Shown: positions 42,469 through 50,931 of the stretch, piece after piece
Layout: every line of letters starts with the position of its first letter
Position numbering within the stretch: the first letter of the stretch is position 1
Assembly: GCA_031552145.1 (NCBI GenBank)
Contig: JAVBMV010000003.1
Location: 1-64,000, forward strand
From: JAVBMV01 sp031552145
GTDB lineage: Bacteria > Myxococcota > Myxococcia > Myxococcales > UBA5297
Length of the DNA stretch: 64,000 bases
Reading direction: 5' to 3'
Translations under genes and position numbers: made by a program
The notes under the pieces: generated by a model
Database searches by the model: none
Told to the model about the DNA's origin: nothing
What the model saw: the letters and a program-made list of their open reading frames with translations, nothing else

Positions 42469-43278
42469 GTGGGATCAGGTGCTCCATCGCTGCCGCGGCA
42501 CAAGGGCGCGCTGCGCCTCGTGGGCGGAGCCATCGGCTCCGCGCTGCTGCATGGCTGCGTGCTCATTTTGGTGCTCTATGCGGGTAAGCAACCCCGTGTG
42601 GTGATGCCAGCGGAGCCCGTCGAGATCGCCATCGTCGAGACGGCGCCCGCGAAGCCGCCGCCGCCTCCCGAGCCCGAGCCGCCCGAGCCGCCCCAGGCGC
42701 CCACGCCGCAGGAGCCCGAGCGCCCCGCGCCAAAGCGCCGCGCGCTACCGCCTCCGCCAGAGCACGCACCCCGAGCGGCGCCAAAGGCGGAGGAACTGCC
42801 CCCGCCGCCGAACGAGACTCCTCCCAAGGTGCCCCAGACCACACCCGTCTTCGTCGGGCTCTCGCTCTCCTCGACCAGCCAGGGCGGTAGCTTCGCGGCC
42901 CCCGTGGGCAACACCCTCTATGGCGAGTCGGCGCGCAAGGGTGCCGACCCCAGCGAGGTGAAGCCTTACGCCTCCGAGAGCGGGCGCTATGTGCCACCGC
43001 ATCGCGCCACCCAGCTGCCACAGGTGCTTCATGTGCCAGTGCTCCCCTACCCCGCCGAAGCGCGCAAGCTCGAGATCGAGGGGACGGTCGTGGTCGCCAT
43101 CACCGTGGACGACACGGGGAAAGTGATCAAGACGCGCCTGGTCAAGTCGCTTGGCCACGGCCTCGACGAGGTGGCCATCGCGGCGTTGAAGCAGGCACGC
43201 TTCAAGCCGGGCAGCGACGGGCGAGGGCCCATCGTCACCGAGATCACCTACAGCTACACCTTCGAGCTGACGGAGTAG
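42469..43278 (+). CDS. tonB: TonB energy-transducing protein
   Basis: 269 residues, starting at GTG. A single N-terminal membrane anchor (LVGGAIGSALLHGCVLILVLYAG) is followed by a Pro/Glu-rich rod (residues about 60-140, PPPPPEPEPPEPP) that spans the periplasm and a C-terminal TonB domain (YPAEARKLEIEGTVVVAITV through DEVAIAALKQARFKPG). It transmits energy to the outer-membrane receptor encoded next. The start is weakly supported: no strong Shine-Dalgarno is visible and the GTG lies 12 bases after the exbD stop codon. Confidence 0.92.
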   Translation: MGSGAPSLPRHKGALRLVGGAIGSALLHGCVLILVLYAGKQPRVVMPAEPVEIAIVETAPAKPPPPPEPEPPEPPQAPTPQEPERPAPKRRALPPPPEHAPRAAPKAEELPPPPNETPPKVPQTTPVFVGLSLSSTSQGGSFAAPVGNTLYGESARKGADPSEVKPYASESGRYVPPHRATQLPQVLHVPVLPYPAEARKLEIEGTVVVAITVDDTGKVIKTRLVKSLGHGLDEVAIAALKQARFKPGSDGRGPIVTEITYSYTFELTE

Positions 43279-43325
43279 CGGCGCCCGACGTTTCGCTCGG
43301 CGCCCTCTCCGGCTATTCTCGCAAG

Positions 43326-45923
43326 ATGCGTACTTCTTCATTGCTGTTGGCGCTCGCCAGCTGCCTGTTCCTCGTCGCCCCAGGGCTGCAAGCCAGGGGA
43401 GAAGAGCCACCGGCACCGCAGGGCACGCTCACGAAGGCGCCCGAGCTGCTCGAGTTCATCGAGGCGGTCTATCCTCCCGAGGCGGAGGCACAGAAACTGA
43501 CGGGCGACGTTGGACTGCTGGTCGATCTGGACGAGACGGGCGCCGTGACGCACGTCGAGGTCACCGAGCCGGCGGGGCACGGCTTCGATGAGGCTGCCGT
43601 GGAGGCCATCGGGCGCTTCCGCTTCTCGCCCGCCGAGATAGATGGCGCTCCCGCCGCGGTCCGCATCGCCTATCGCTATCACTTCGTCCTGCGCCCCGAG
43701 CGCGAAGCACCGCCAGTCGAGGCGACCCTCAATTTCAGGGGAACGGTCCGGCAGCGTGGGACGCGCGAGCCAGTGCCCAACGCCTCCATCGGCTTCGACC
43801 TGCTCCCACACACGGCCACCTCGGGCAGCGACGGCGCCTTCGAGATCGCCGGCGTCCCCGCGGGAGAGCACAAGGTGCTCGTCACCGCGCCGGGCTTCGA
43901 GCGGTTCGAAACGGAGGAGGAGTTCGTGGAGGGCAAGGCGACCGCCGTCACCTACTACCTGCGCAAGAAGGTCTACTCGCCCTACGAGACGGTGGTGCGC
44001 GATCGGAAGGAGCGCAAAGAGGTGGCTCGGGTCGAGCTGAAGCAGGAGGAGATCCGGCTCATTCCCGGCACCCAGGGCGATGCTTTCAAGGTGGTCCAGA
44101 ACCTGCCCGGCGTCGCGCGCGCGCCCTACGGCTTCGGATTGCTCGTGGTGCGCGGAGGGAGACCAGGGGACACGCGCACCTACGTCGACGGCGTCCATAT
44201 CCCGCTCCTATTCCACTTCGGCGGCCTCACCTCTGTCTTCAACTCCAACCTCTTGGAGGGGCTCTCCTTCCAGCCAGGAAACTTCGGCGCGCATCTCGGC
44301 CGCGCGACGGCCGGCGCGGTGGAGGCGACGAGCCGCACACCTTCGAAGAGCGGCGTGCATGGCTACGTCGACGTCAGCCTCCTCGACACCTCGGCCCTGG
44401 TCGAGGCGCCGGTTGGCGGCGACTGGAGCGCGGCGGCGGCGGGGCGCGTCTCCTACGTCGACCTCATCTTGAGCGCCGTGCTGAGCGACTCCATCTCCTT
44501 CGTCACTGCGCCTCGCTACTGGGATTACCAGCTCAAGCTGGAGCGAATCCCCGAGGGAAAGCGCGAGGGGCTCCGCTTCATGGCCTTCGGCTCAAACGAC
44601 TCGCTCAAAGTGCTTCTCGACAACCCGGCGATGGTCGATCCCGAGGGGCGCAACAGCCTGGGCGTCTCGATGGGCTTCCACCGCCTCACCGGCAGCTACA
44701 GCAGCCGGCTCTCGGAGCGCGTCCACAACCGCGCCTTCGCCTCGGTCGGCGTCGACTTCATGACCAACAACTTCGGCGATGATATCGGCGGCAAGATGCG
44801 GCTCTACAGCGTGCAGTTCGGCGACGCGCTGACGCTGGAGGTCGATCGCTCGCTGGAGCTGGAGTTTGGACTCGACGGCTACGCTGGAGCCTTCGACGCC
44901 GACGTCACCGCCCCCTCCATCCCGCCACCCGACGCTATCCCCGACCCCTTCCTCTCGCAGCGCCTGGTGCGCACCCAGCTCGACGGGCTCTACCTCGAGC
45001 CCGCGCTCTTCCTGCAGGCCACCTGGAAGCCCTGGCGCGGCGCCCGCATCATTCCGGGGGTGCGGGCTGACTATGAGCACACGCTCCGCTATGTGACCGT
45101 CGACCCGAGGCTCTCTCTCTTTCAGGAGGTGGGGCCGACGACCGTGCTCAAGGGCGCGCTCGGCCTCTACCAACAGCCACCCGACTACCGCATGGGTCAG
45201 TGGACGCCGGAGTTCGGCAACCCGGAGCTCGGCGCGGAGCAGAGCCTCCACTCGATGGTCGGCGTCGAGCAGCAGCTCACCGACGCCCTCTCGCTCGATC
45301 TGCAGCTCTATGACAAGCAAAGCTGGCACCTCGTACGCCAGTCCGATCGCACCATCGCGCGAGACGGAGAGCCTGTGCAGGAGCACTATGCCAACGTGGG
45401 CGAGGGGCACTCCTACGGCGTGGAGCTCCTATTGCGGCACGCGCTGACCGATCGCTTCTTCGGTTGGATCTCCTACAGTCTCTCTCGCTCCGAGCTGCGC
45501 AACCCCAGATCGAAGACCGATGACGGCTGGATCCTCAACAACTTCGACCAGCCCCATCACCTGATCATGGTCGCCAGCTACAAGTGGCCCAACAACTGGA
45601 CCACCGGCGTGCGGCTGCAATACGCCTCCGGAAACTTGGAGACGCCAGCCACCGGCTACTTCTACGACGCCGACGCCGACTCCTACTGGGGCTTCTCCGG
45701 AGAGCCCAACAGCATCCGCGCCCCCGATTTCTTCTCGCTCGACCTGCGCGTGGACCGACAGTGGGTCTTCCGCGCCTGGACGCTGAGCGCCTACCTCGAC
45801 ATCCAGAACGTCACCAACAACACCAACCCCGAGCGGCTCATCTACAACTACGACTTCACGAAGCACGCCTATCTGCGCGGGCTCCCAATCTTCCCGACGC
45901 TCGGCGTCAAGGCAGAGTTCTAA
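43326..45923 (+). CDS. TonB-dependent receptor with an N-terminal TonB-like domain
   Basis: 865 residues. A signal peptide (LLLALASCLFLVAPGLQARG) leads to residues about 40-125, which resemble the C-terminal domain of TonB (YPPEAEAQKLTGDVGLLVDL, DEAAVEAIGRFRFSPAE), then a carboxypeptidase-regulatory-like beta sandwich (residues about 135-215, NFRGTVRQRGTREPVPNASIGF), a plug (LIPGTQGDAFKVVQNLPGVARAP) and a 22-strand barrel ending LGVKAEF with terminal Phe. It imports a ligand across the outer membrane; the ligand is unknown. The TonB-like part is close in sequence to the TonB of the preceding gene. The stop codon adjoins the next ATG. Confidence 0.9.
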   Translation: MRTSSLLLALASCLFLVAPGLQARGEEPPAPQGTLTKAPELLEFIEAVYPPEAEAQKLTGDVGLLVDLDETGAVTHVEVTEPAGHGFDEAAVEAIGRFRFSPAEIDGAPAAVRIAYRYHFVLRPEREAPPVEATLNFRGTVRQRGTREPVPNASIGFDLLPHTATSGSDGAFEIAGVPAGEHKVLVTAPGFERFETEEEFVEGKATAVTYYLRKKVYSPYETVVRDRKERKEVARVELKQEEIRLIPGTQGDAFKVVQNLPGVARAPYGFGLLVVRGGRPGDTRTYVDGVHIPLLFHFGGLTSVFNSNLLEGLSFQPGNFGAHLGRATAGAVEATSRTPSKSGVHGYVDVSLLDTSALVEAPVGGDWSAAAAGRVSYVDLILSAVLSDSISFVTAPRYWDYQLKLERIPEGKREGLRFMAFGSNDSLKVLLDNPAMVDPEGRNSLGVSMGFHRLTGSYSSRLSERVHNRAFASVGVDFMTNNFGDDIGGKMRLYSVQFGDALTLEVDRSLELEFGLDGYAGAFDADVTAPSIPPPDAIPDPFLSQRLVRTQLDGLYLEPALFLQATWKPWRGARIIPGVRADYEHTLRYVTVDPRLSLFQEVGPTTVLKGALGLYQQPPDYRMGQWTPEFGNPELGAEQSLHSMVGVEQQLTDALSLDLQLYDKQSWHLVRQSDRTIARDGEPVQEHYANVGEGHSYGVELLLRHALTDRFFGWISYSLSRSELRNPRSKTDDGWILNNFDQPHHLIMVASYKWPNNWTTGVRLQYASGNLETPATGYFYDADADSYWGFSGEPNSIRAPDFFSLDLRVDRQWVFRAWTLSAYLDIQNVTNNTNPERLIYNYDFTKHAYLRGLPIFPTLGVKAEF

Positions 45924-46919
45924 ATGCGCCTCAACCGCTCTTCCGCGCCCATTCTTGCCCCCATGCTTTGCGCCGCGCTCCTCGCCAACGGCTGTACACC
46001 CGACTGGCCATCGAGCAACGAGGTGCGGGATCTGCGACTTCTGGCGATCCAAGCCGAGCCCCCCGATCTGGCGCCCGGTGCATCGACCAAGCTCTCGGCG
46101 CTGACGCCCGATCCGACCGCACCGGAGCGCGAGTCGATGGTGCTCTGGTTCGCCTGCGACCCCATCCCCGCGTCGCCGGGGACGCCCCCCTGCGCCACAT
46201 TCTCTACCTTGGACGACGCCACCGACCTCGACCTCTCCCTCATCACCGACCCCTCGGTGGGGCTGAGGCCCCTCTTTGCACGGGACGGCGCGGCGCCCTG
46301 GCGAGAGGCGATCTACGATGCCCCCCCTGCGCTCTTCGACGAGCTGGACCCAAGCGATCTAAAGCGGAACAAAGGCGTGCTCGCCTATATCTTGGCGATC
46401 GCGGTCCAGGCCGAGCCCTTCGCCGAAGCACCCACAGAAGATGAGCTCGCCGAGCTCTACCGGAAGGTGCGCGACAAGGAGCTTCGCTCGGTCCTAAGCA
46501 TCAAGCGCGTGCGAATCGCCGACACGGGGGGCAACTTCAACAAGAACCCCGGCATCGAGGCGCTGGTGCTCGGCGGTTCCCTCGGCATGCTCCAGTTCGA
46601 CGGCTCTTCGCCGCTCTATGTGCGGCAAGGGGCGAGCCTCGCGCTCGACGTGCTCCCGACCGAGGGGAGCCAGGAGCACTTCCTCGTCTTCGATGTGGAT
46701 GGGGGTCTGGAGGAGCACCGGGAGCTGCTCTCGGTCACGTGGTTCTCCACCCACGGCAACTTCAGCGAGGCACGAACGGTGGTCGGCACTCCCGTCACCT
46801 TTGCGATGAGCCCCAACGCGAAAGAGGGCGCCACGGGCGCCCTCTTTGCGGTGCTGCGGGATGGCAGGGGCGGCGCGACTTGGCTGGTGCTGCCCATGAT
46901 CGTCGCGCCGAGGAGCTGA
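45924..46919 (+). CDS. Lipoprotein of the TonB operon
   Basis: 331 residues. It begins with a lipoprotein signal peptide (SAPILAPMLCAALLANGC, lipobox ANGC), so the mature protein is anchored to a membrane on the periplasmic side or at the surface. No known domain is recognised; the C-terminal half has beta-rich stretches (LVFDVDGGLEEHRELLSVTWF) that could be an immunoglobulin-like fold. The ATG directly follows the receptor stop codon, so it is translated with the receptor and is likely its partner, perhaps a ligand-capturing lipoprotein (inference). Confidence 0.75.
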   Translation: MRLNRSSAPILAPMLCAALLANGCTPDWPSSNEVRDLRLLAIQAEPPDLAPGASTKLSALTPDPTAPERESMVLWFACDPIPASPGTPPCATFSTLDDATDLDLSLITDPSVGLRPLFARDGAAPWREAIYDAPPALFDELDPSDLKRNKGVLAYILAIAVQAEPFAEAPTEDELAELYRKVRDKELRSVLSIKRVRIADTGGNFNKNPGIEALVLGGSLGMLQFDGSSPLYVRQGASLALDVLPTEGSQEHFLVFDVDGGLEEHRELLSVTWFSTHGNFSEARTVVGTPVTFAMSPNAKEGATGALFAVLRDGRGGATWLVLPMIVAPRS

Positions 46920-46930
46920 GCCCTCCCCCT

Positions 46931-46946
46931 AGGCCGGTGGCGGCCT
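46931..46946. terminator. Short hairpin between two convergent genes
   Basis: AGGCCG and CGGCCT form a perfect six-base stem with a GTGG loop between the ends of the lipoprotein gene and pruA (whose stop codon it touches). There is no T-run, so this is at best a weak bidirectional terminator. Confidence 0.3.
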
Positions 46947-48579
46947 ACTCGGCGGCCATGAAGGGGTAACCATGGCGCACCGGGGAGACGTAGGTCTCCT
47001 TGATGGAGCGCGGGCTGACCCAGCGCAGCAGGTTGAGCACGCCGCCCGCCTTGTCGTTGGTGCCCGACTGGCGCGCCCCGCCGAAGGGCTGCATGCCGAC
47101 CATGGCGCCCGTCGGCTTATCATTGATGTAGAAGTTGCCCGCCGCGTACCGCAGCTCATTGTAGGCGCGCTCCACCGCGTAACGGTCGCGCGAGAAGATG
47201 GCGCCGGTCAGCGCGTAGGGAGAGGTGGCGTCGCAGAGCTTGAGCGTCTCCTCGAACTTGGAGTCCTCGTAGACATAGATCGTGAGGACCGGGCCGAAGA
47301 TCTCCTCGCGCATCGTGAGGAAGTTGGGGTCGTCGGTCTGAAGCACTGTGGGCTGGACATAGAAGCCCTTGCTCTTGTCGCCCGTGCCGCCGGCGACCAC
47401 CTCGACGCCCGCCGTCGCCTTCGCCTTCTCGATATAGCCCATGATGTTGTCGAAGGACTTCTCATCGATGACGGCGTTGACGTAGTTGCGGAAGTCGCGC
47501 ACGTCGCCGACCCTTACCTCGGAGAGCATCGCGCGGATGGCCTCCCTGATCTTCGGCCAGAGCGACTTGGGGAGATAGGCGCGCGAGGCGGCGGAGCATT
47601 TCTGCCCTTGGTACTCGAAGGCGCCGCGGACCAGTCCAACCGCTACTTCCTGTGGATCGGCCGAGGGGTGCGCCACGACGAAGTCCTTGCCGCCCGTCTC
47701 GCCCACGAGGCGCGGGTAAGAGCGGTACTTGCCCAGGTTCTGGCCGACGGTGCGCCAGATGGAGTTGAAGGTGTCGGTGCCACCGGTGAAGTGGACACCG
47801 GCAAGCTCGGGGTGGCCCAGGAGCACGCTCGCCATGGTGGCGCCATCGCCGGGACAGAAGTTGATCACGCCATCCGGAACGCCCGCCTCCTGGAAGAGCT
47901 TGAAGAGGTAATAGTTGGAGAGCACCGCCGTGCTGGAAGGCTTCCACACGGTGGCATTGCCCATCAGGACCGGCGTCATGTTCAAGTTGCTGGCGATGGC
48001 CGAGAAGTTGAAAGGGCTGAGCGCGAAGATGAAGCCCTCGAGGGGGCGATACTCCGTGCGGTTGAGCTGGTCGGCCCTGGAGCGCGGCTGATCGGAGTAG
48101 ACCTTCGAGGCGAAGTAGGCGTTGTAGCGCAGGAAGTCGATCGCCTCGCAGGCCGAGTCGATCTCCGCCTGGTAGGCGTTCTTGCCCTGGCCCAACATGG
48201 TGGCCGCGTTGACGAGGTCGCGGTACTTCTTGGAGAGCAGCTCGGCCGCCTTGAGCGTGATGGAGGCGCGGTTGACCCAGGAGAGCTCGAGCCAGGCCTT
48301 GCGCGCAGTGCACGCGGCATCGATGGCCGCCTGGACTTCGCGCTCGCCCGCGAGGTGGTAGGTCGCCAGCACCTGCTTGTGCTCGCAGGGCATCACCACC
48401 TTGCGCGTCTTGCCGGTGCGGATCTCCTTCCCACCGATGACGAGCGGTATCTCGATCTCGGTGGCCGCCTGCCGTGTCAGCTCTGCCTTCAGCGATGCGC
48501 GCGAGGCGCTCCCAACGACGTAGTCGTCGATGGGCTCGTTCTGCGGAGCCGACTCGAAGAAAAAGAGAGAGTTGTTCAT
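46945..48579 (-). CDS. pruA: 1-pyrroline-5-carboxylate dehydrogenase
   Basis: 544 residues. The NAD-dependent enzyme oxidises the proline-breakdown product P5C to glutamate. It belongs to the standalone type (like human ALDH4A1), not the bifunctional PutA. Aldehyde dehydrogenase marks are SPFNFSAIASNLNMTPVLMGN, VHFTGGTDTF, RLVGETGGKDF with the catalytic Glu, and FEYQGQKCSAASRAY with the catalytic Cys. GGAGA lies six bases before the ATG. No putA or proline dehydrogenase gene is adjacent. It is convergent with the TonB-operon lipoprotein gene. Confidence 0.96.
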   Translation of the reverse strand: MNNSLFFFESAPQNEPIDDYVVGSASRASLKAELTRQAATEIEIPLVIGGKEIRTGKTRKVVMPCEHKQVLATYHLAGEREVQAAIDAACTARKAWLELSWVNRASITLKAAELLSKKYRDLVNAATMLGQGKNAYQAEIDSACEAIDFLRYNAYFASKVYSDQPRSRADQLNRTEYRPLEGFIFALSPFNFSAIASNLNMTPVLMGNATVWKPSSTAVLSNYYLFKLFQEAGVPDGVINFCPGDGATMASVLLGHPELAGVHFTGGTDTFNSIWRTVGQNLGKYRSYPRLVGETGGKDFVVAHPSADPQEVAVGLVRGAFEYQGQKCSAASRAYLPKSLWPKIREAIRAMLSEVRVGDVRDFRNYVNAVIDEKSFDNIMGYIEKAKATAGVEVVAGGTGDKSKGFYVQPTVLQTDDPNFLTMREEIFGPVLTIYVYEDSKFEETLKLCDATSPYALTGAIFSRDRYAVERAYNELRYAAGNFYINDKPTGAMVGMQPFGGARQSGTNDKAGGVLNLLRWVSPRSIKETYVSPVRHGYPFMAAE

Positions 48580-48672
48580 GTGTGTCTCCAGTGATCGAGG
48601 GGGCTTCCCTCTTACCCGATGCAGGAGGTTTGGGCCAGCCCCGACGGCGCGCGATCCGGCGCGTTAAGTGAT

Positions 48673-48990
48673 ATGGCTTTGACCATGACGAACGGAAATG
48701 GGAGCGGGACGAAGAATGGGGCGAAGAGCGGCCTGCGGCGCGGTCTCACGATCGCCTTTGCTGGGATATTGGTGGGAATAGCGGTGGCTTCGGCCATCGC
48801 GCCCTGGCTCCTGTCGTTGATCCACTTCGGCGATTCGACGGACACCGCCGCCCGCTGTTCGGTCGTCGTGCGCCAGACGGCGCGCGTGGTGCTCTACCTA
48901 CAGGCGGGCGGTGGGTTCCTCTTCGCGCTGCTCTTCCTTCTGGGCGCCCTCCTGCTGAAGCGGCGCCCCGTGCCCCCTGGAGAGAAGTAG
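48673..48990 (+). CDS. Small two-helix membrane protein
   Basis: About 105 residues with two hydrophobic segments (LTIAFAGILVGIAVASAIAPWLLSLI and GGFLFALLFLLGALLL) and a Gly/Asn/Lys-rich N-terminus. No family is recognised. The ATG at 48673 is preferred over one further upstream (48619) for being closer to the first helix. Its last 93 bases overlap the 3' end of treZ on the other strand. The hydrophobic pattern supports it being real, yet the overlap keeps the confidence moderate. Confidence 0.55.
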   Translation: MALTMTNGNGSGTKNGAKSGLRRGLTIAFAGILVGIAVASAIAPWLLSLIHFGDSTDTAARCSVVVRQTARVVLYLQAGGGFLFALLFLLGALLLKRRPVPPGEK

Positions 48991-50859
48991 AACCTGCCAC
49001 GGGGCGAGCGCTAGCGCGCTGGCTGCCTCGACGAGGCGCGGCCACTGGGAGGGCTCGGCACCTTCGAGCGAGTCGAGTTCCACCCGCCACGCGTCCTCGC
49101 CCCCGACTGGCGCCCCATCTCCGCCATCGAGTTGGAAAGAGCGCTTCTTTTCATCGGCATTGAGTAGGAGGCGCAACGCACATCCTGGCAGCGTTGGAAG
49201 TGCCACATCGATGACGCCCCAACCCTCGGTGCCACGCGGCGACCAGCGCGCAGAGCAGGAGTTCGCCTCCGCTCCAGCGAGCCTGAGCAGCCTGCGCCTC
49301 GCCTCGAGCACCCGCGCGTAGAACGCCCGCAGCGAGGCGTTGGGACCTAGCGCCGCGAGCGCGGGGTGGAGGCGCGCCCGCTCGAAGGTGGCCTGCTCCT
49401 GCGGGGATGGAGGCGAACCTGGCCAGCCGAAGCGCGCGAACTCTCTCCCCCTCCCCTCGACGACCGCCCGCGCGAGCGCGCCATCTTCGAAGCTGGTGAA
49501 ATAGGCGAATGGCGCCACCTCGCCATACTCCTCGCCCATGAAGAGCAGGGGGATAAAGGGAGAGAGGAGCGTCGTCGCCGCCGCGAAACGCAGGCGCTCC
49601 GGCCCGACCAACATGCCGAGCCGATCGCCCAGCGCGCGGTTTCCCACCTGATCGTGGTTTTGAGAGCAAACCACAAACCGATCGCGCGGCACTCCGCGCG
49701 CGCTCTCGCCGTGCGGCCGCCCGCGGAAGCGCGAGTATTCCCCCGTCAGCGCAAAGGACTCGTCGTAGACCTTTGCCAGCGGAGCTCCCCCTCCGAAGTC
49801 GACGTAATAACCGCGCCGCTCTCCCGTCAGCAGCGCATGGAGCGAATGGTGAAAGTCATCGCTCCATTGCGCGTGGAGGCCAAAGCCACCCTCTTCGCGC
49901 CGCCGCACTAAGCGGGGCGCGTTGAGATCACTTTCGGCGATGAGATGGATTTTGCGCCCGAGCGCGCGCTCGAGCGCGTCGAAGCGCTCGCTCAGCTCCT
50001 CGAGAATGTGGCGCGGTGACTCGTCGACGAGGCCGTGCACCGCGTCGAGCCGAAGCCCGTCGGCGTGGAAGTCGCGTACCCAGGAGAGCGCGCTCTCGAT
50101 GAAGTAGCTCCGCACCCCTTCGGCGCCCTCTCCGTCGAAGTTGAGCGCCTCGCCCCACGGCGTCTGATGGCGGCGGGAGAAGTAGGGGCCGAAGTCGCGC
50201 AGATAGTTCCCCGCGGGGCCCAAATGGTTGTGGACCACGTCGAGCAGCACCGCGAGCCCCAGCCCATGGCACCTATCGATGAAGCGCTGCAGCGCCTTGG
50301 GGCCACCCAGCTCCCGCGCGACCCCCCATGGCTGGACGCCGTCATATCCCCACCCTCGCGTGCCCTCGAAGGGAGAGAGCGGCATCAGCTCGACAGCCGT
50401 CACGCCCAGCTCCTGAAGCGCGCTCATTCGCTTCAGGGCGGCGTCGAGCGTGCCCTCGGGCGTGAAGGTCGTCACATGGAGCTCATAAATGACAAGCTGC
50501 TCCCTGGGCACACCGAGCCAACTTCCATCGCCCCAAGGGAAAGCAAGCTCGACCAGCAGCGAGCGCCCATGGACACCCGCATCGAGGAGGCGCGACGCCG
50601 GGTCGGGCCTGCGGCGCCCGCCAGAGAGGAGGTAGCTATAGGCGCGTCCACACTCGGCCACCGGGAGCTCGAGCTGGAAGCGCCCCCCTTCCCCTGACTC
50701 CATCCCGAGGACGCGCTGCTGGCCATTGAGCTCGAGCTCGAGCGAGAGAGCGCTCTGCGCGGGGGCCCAGACGCAGAAGCGCGCCTCTCCCTCCACCACG
50801 GCGGCGCCATGGCTCCAGCGGTCACTCTCACCCACGCTCGCCCCCAAAACGATGCACAA
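48898..50859 (-). CDS. treZ: Malto-oligosyltrehalose trehalohydrolase
   Basis: 653 residues. TreZ (GH13) releases trehalose from maltooligosyl-trehalose made by TreY. An N-terminal isoamylase-type beta domain (residues about 15-95) is followed by the catalytic barrel: LLDVVHNHLGPAGNY, the nucleophile Asp in DGLRLDAVHGL, the acid/base Glu in HLIAESDLNAP and CSQNHDQVGNRALGDR. The final 30 residues (after about LLLSRGHG) look like unselected read-through and overlap the small membrane protein gene. An ATG at 50859 and a GTG at about 50835 are both possible starts; a strong terminator ends just upstream. No treY is nearby. Confidence 0.92.
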   Translation of the reverse strand: MCIVLGASVGESDRWSHGAAVVEGEARFCVWAPAQSALSLELELNGQQRVLGMESGEGGRFQLELPVAECGRAYSYLLSGGRRRPDPASRLLDAGVHGRSLLVELAFPWGDGSWLGVPREQLVIYELHVTTFTPEGTLDAALKRMSALQELGVTAVELMPLSPFEGTRGWGYDGVQPWGVARELGGPKALQRFIDRCHGLGLAVLLDVVHNHLGPAGNYLRDFGPYFSRRHQTPWGEALNFDGEGAEGVRSYFIESALSWVRDFHADGLRLDAVHGLVDESPRHILEELSERFDALERALGRKIHLIAESDLNAPRLVRRREEGGFGLHAQWSDDFHHSLHALLTGERRGYYVDFGGGAPLAKVYDESFALTGEYSRFRGRPHGESARGVPRDRFVVCSQNHDQVGNRALGDRLGMLVGPERLRFAAATTLLSPFIPLLFMGEEYGEVAPFAYFTSFEDGALARAVVEGRGREFARFGWPGSPPSPQEQATFERARLHPALAALGPNASLRAFYARVLEARRRLLRLAGAEANSCSARWSPRGTEGWGVIDVALPTLPGCALRLLLNADEKKRSFQLDGGDGAPVGGEDAWRVELDSLEGAEPSQWPRLVEAASALALAPWQVLLLSRGHGAPLQQEGAQKEEQREEEPTARL

Positions 50860-50865
50860 ACAGAC

Positions 50866-50898
50866 GACGGCCGCCGCGCAGGTAGCGCGGCGGCCGTC
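50866..50898 (-). terminator. Strong terminator of the metzincin lipoprotein gene
   Basis: A perfect 14-base stem (GACGGCCGCCGCGC with GCGCGGCGGCCGTC) around AGGTA. On the minus strand it is followed by GTCTGTTTGTGC, a fairly T-rich tail. It begins 33 bases after the lipoprotein stop codon and ends seven bases before the first possible treZ start codon. Confidence 0.65.
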
Positions 50899-50931
50899 CG
50901 AGTTACATCGCCCAGTGGGGGCTAGTCTGCT

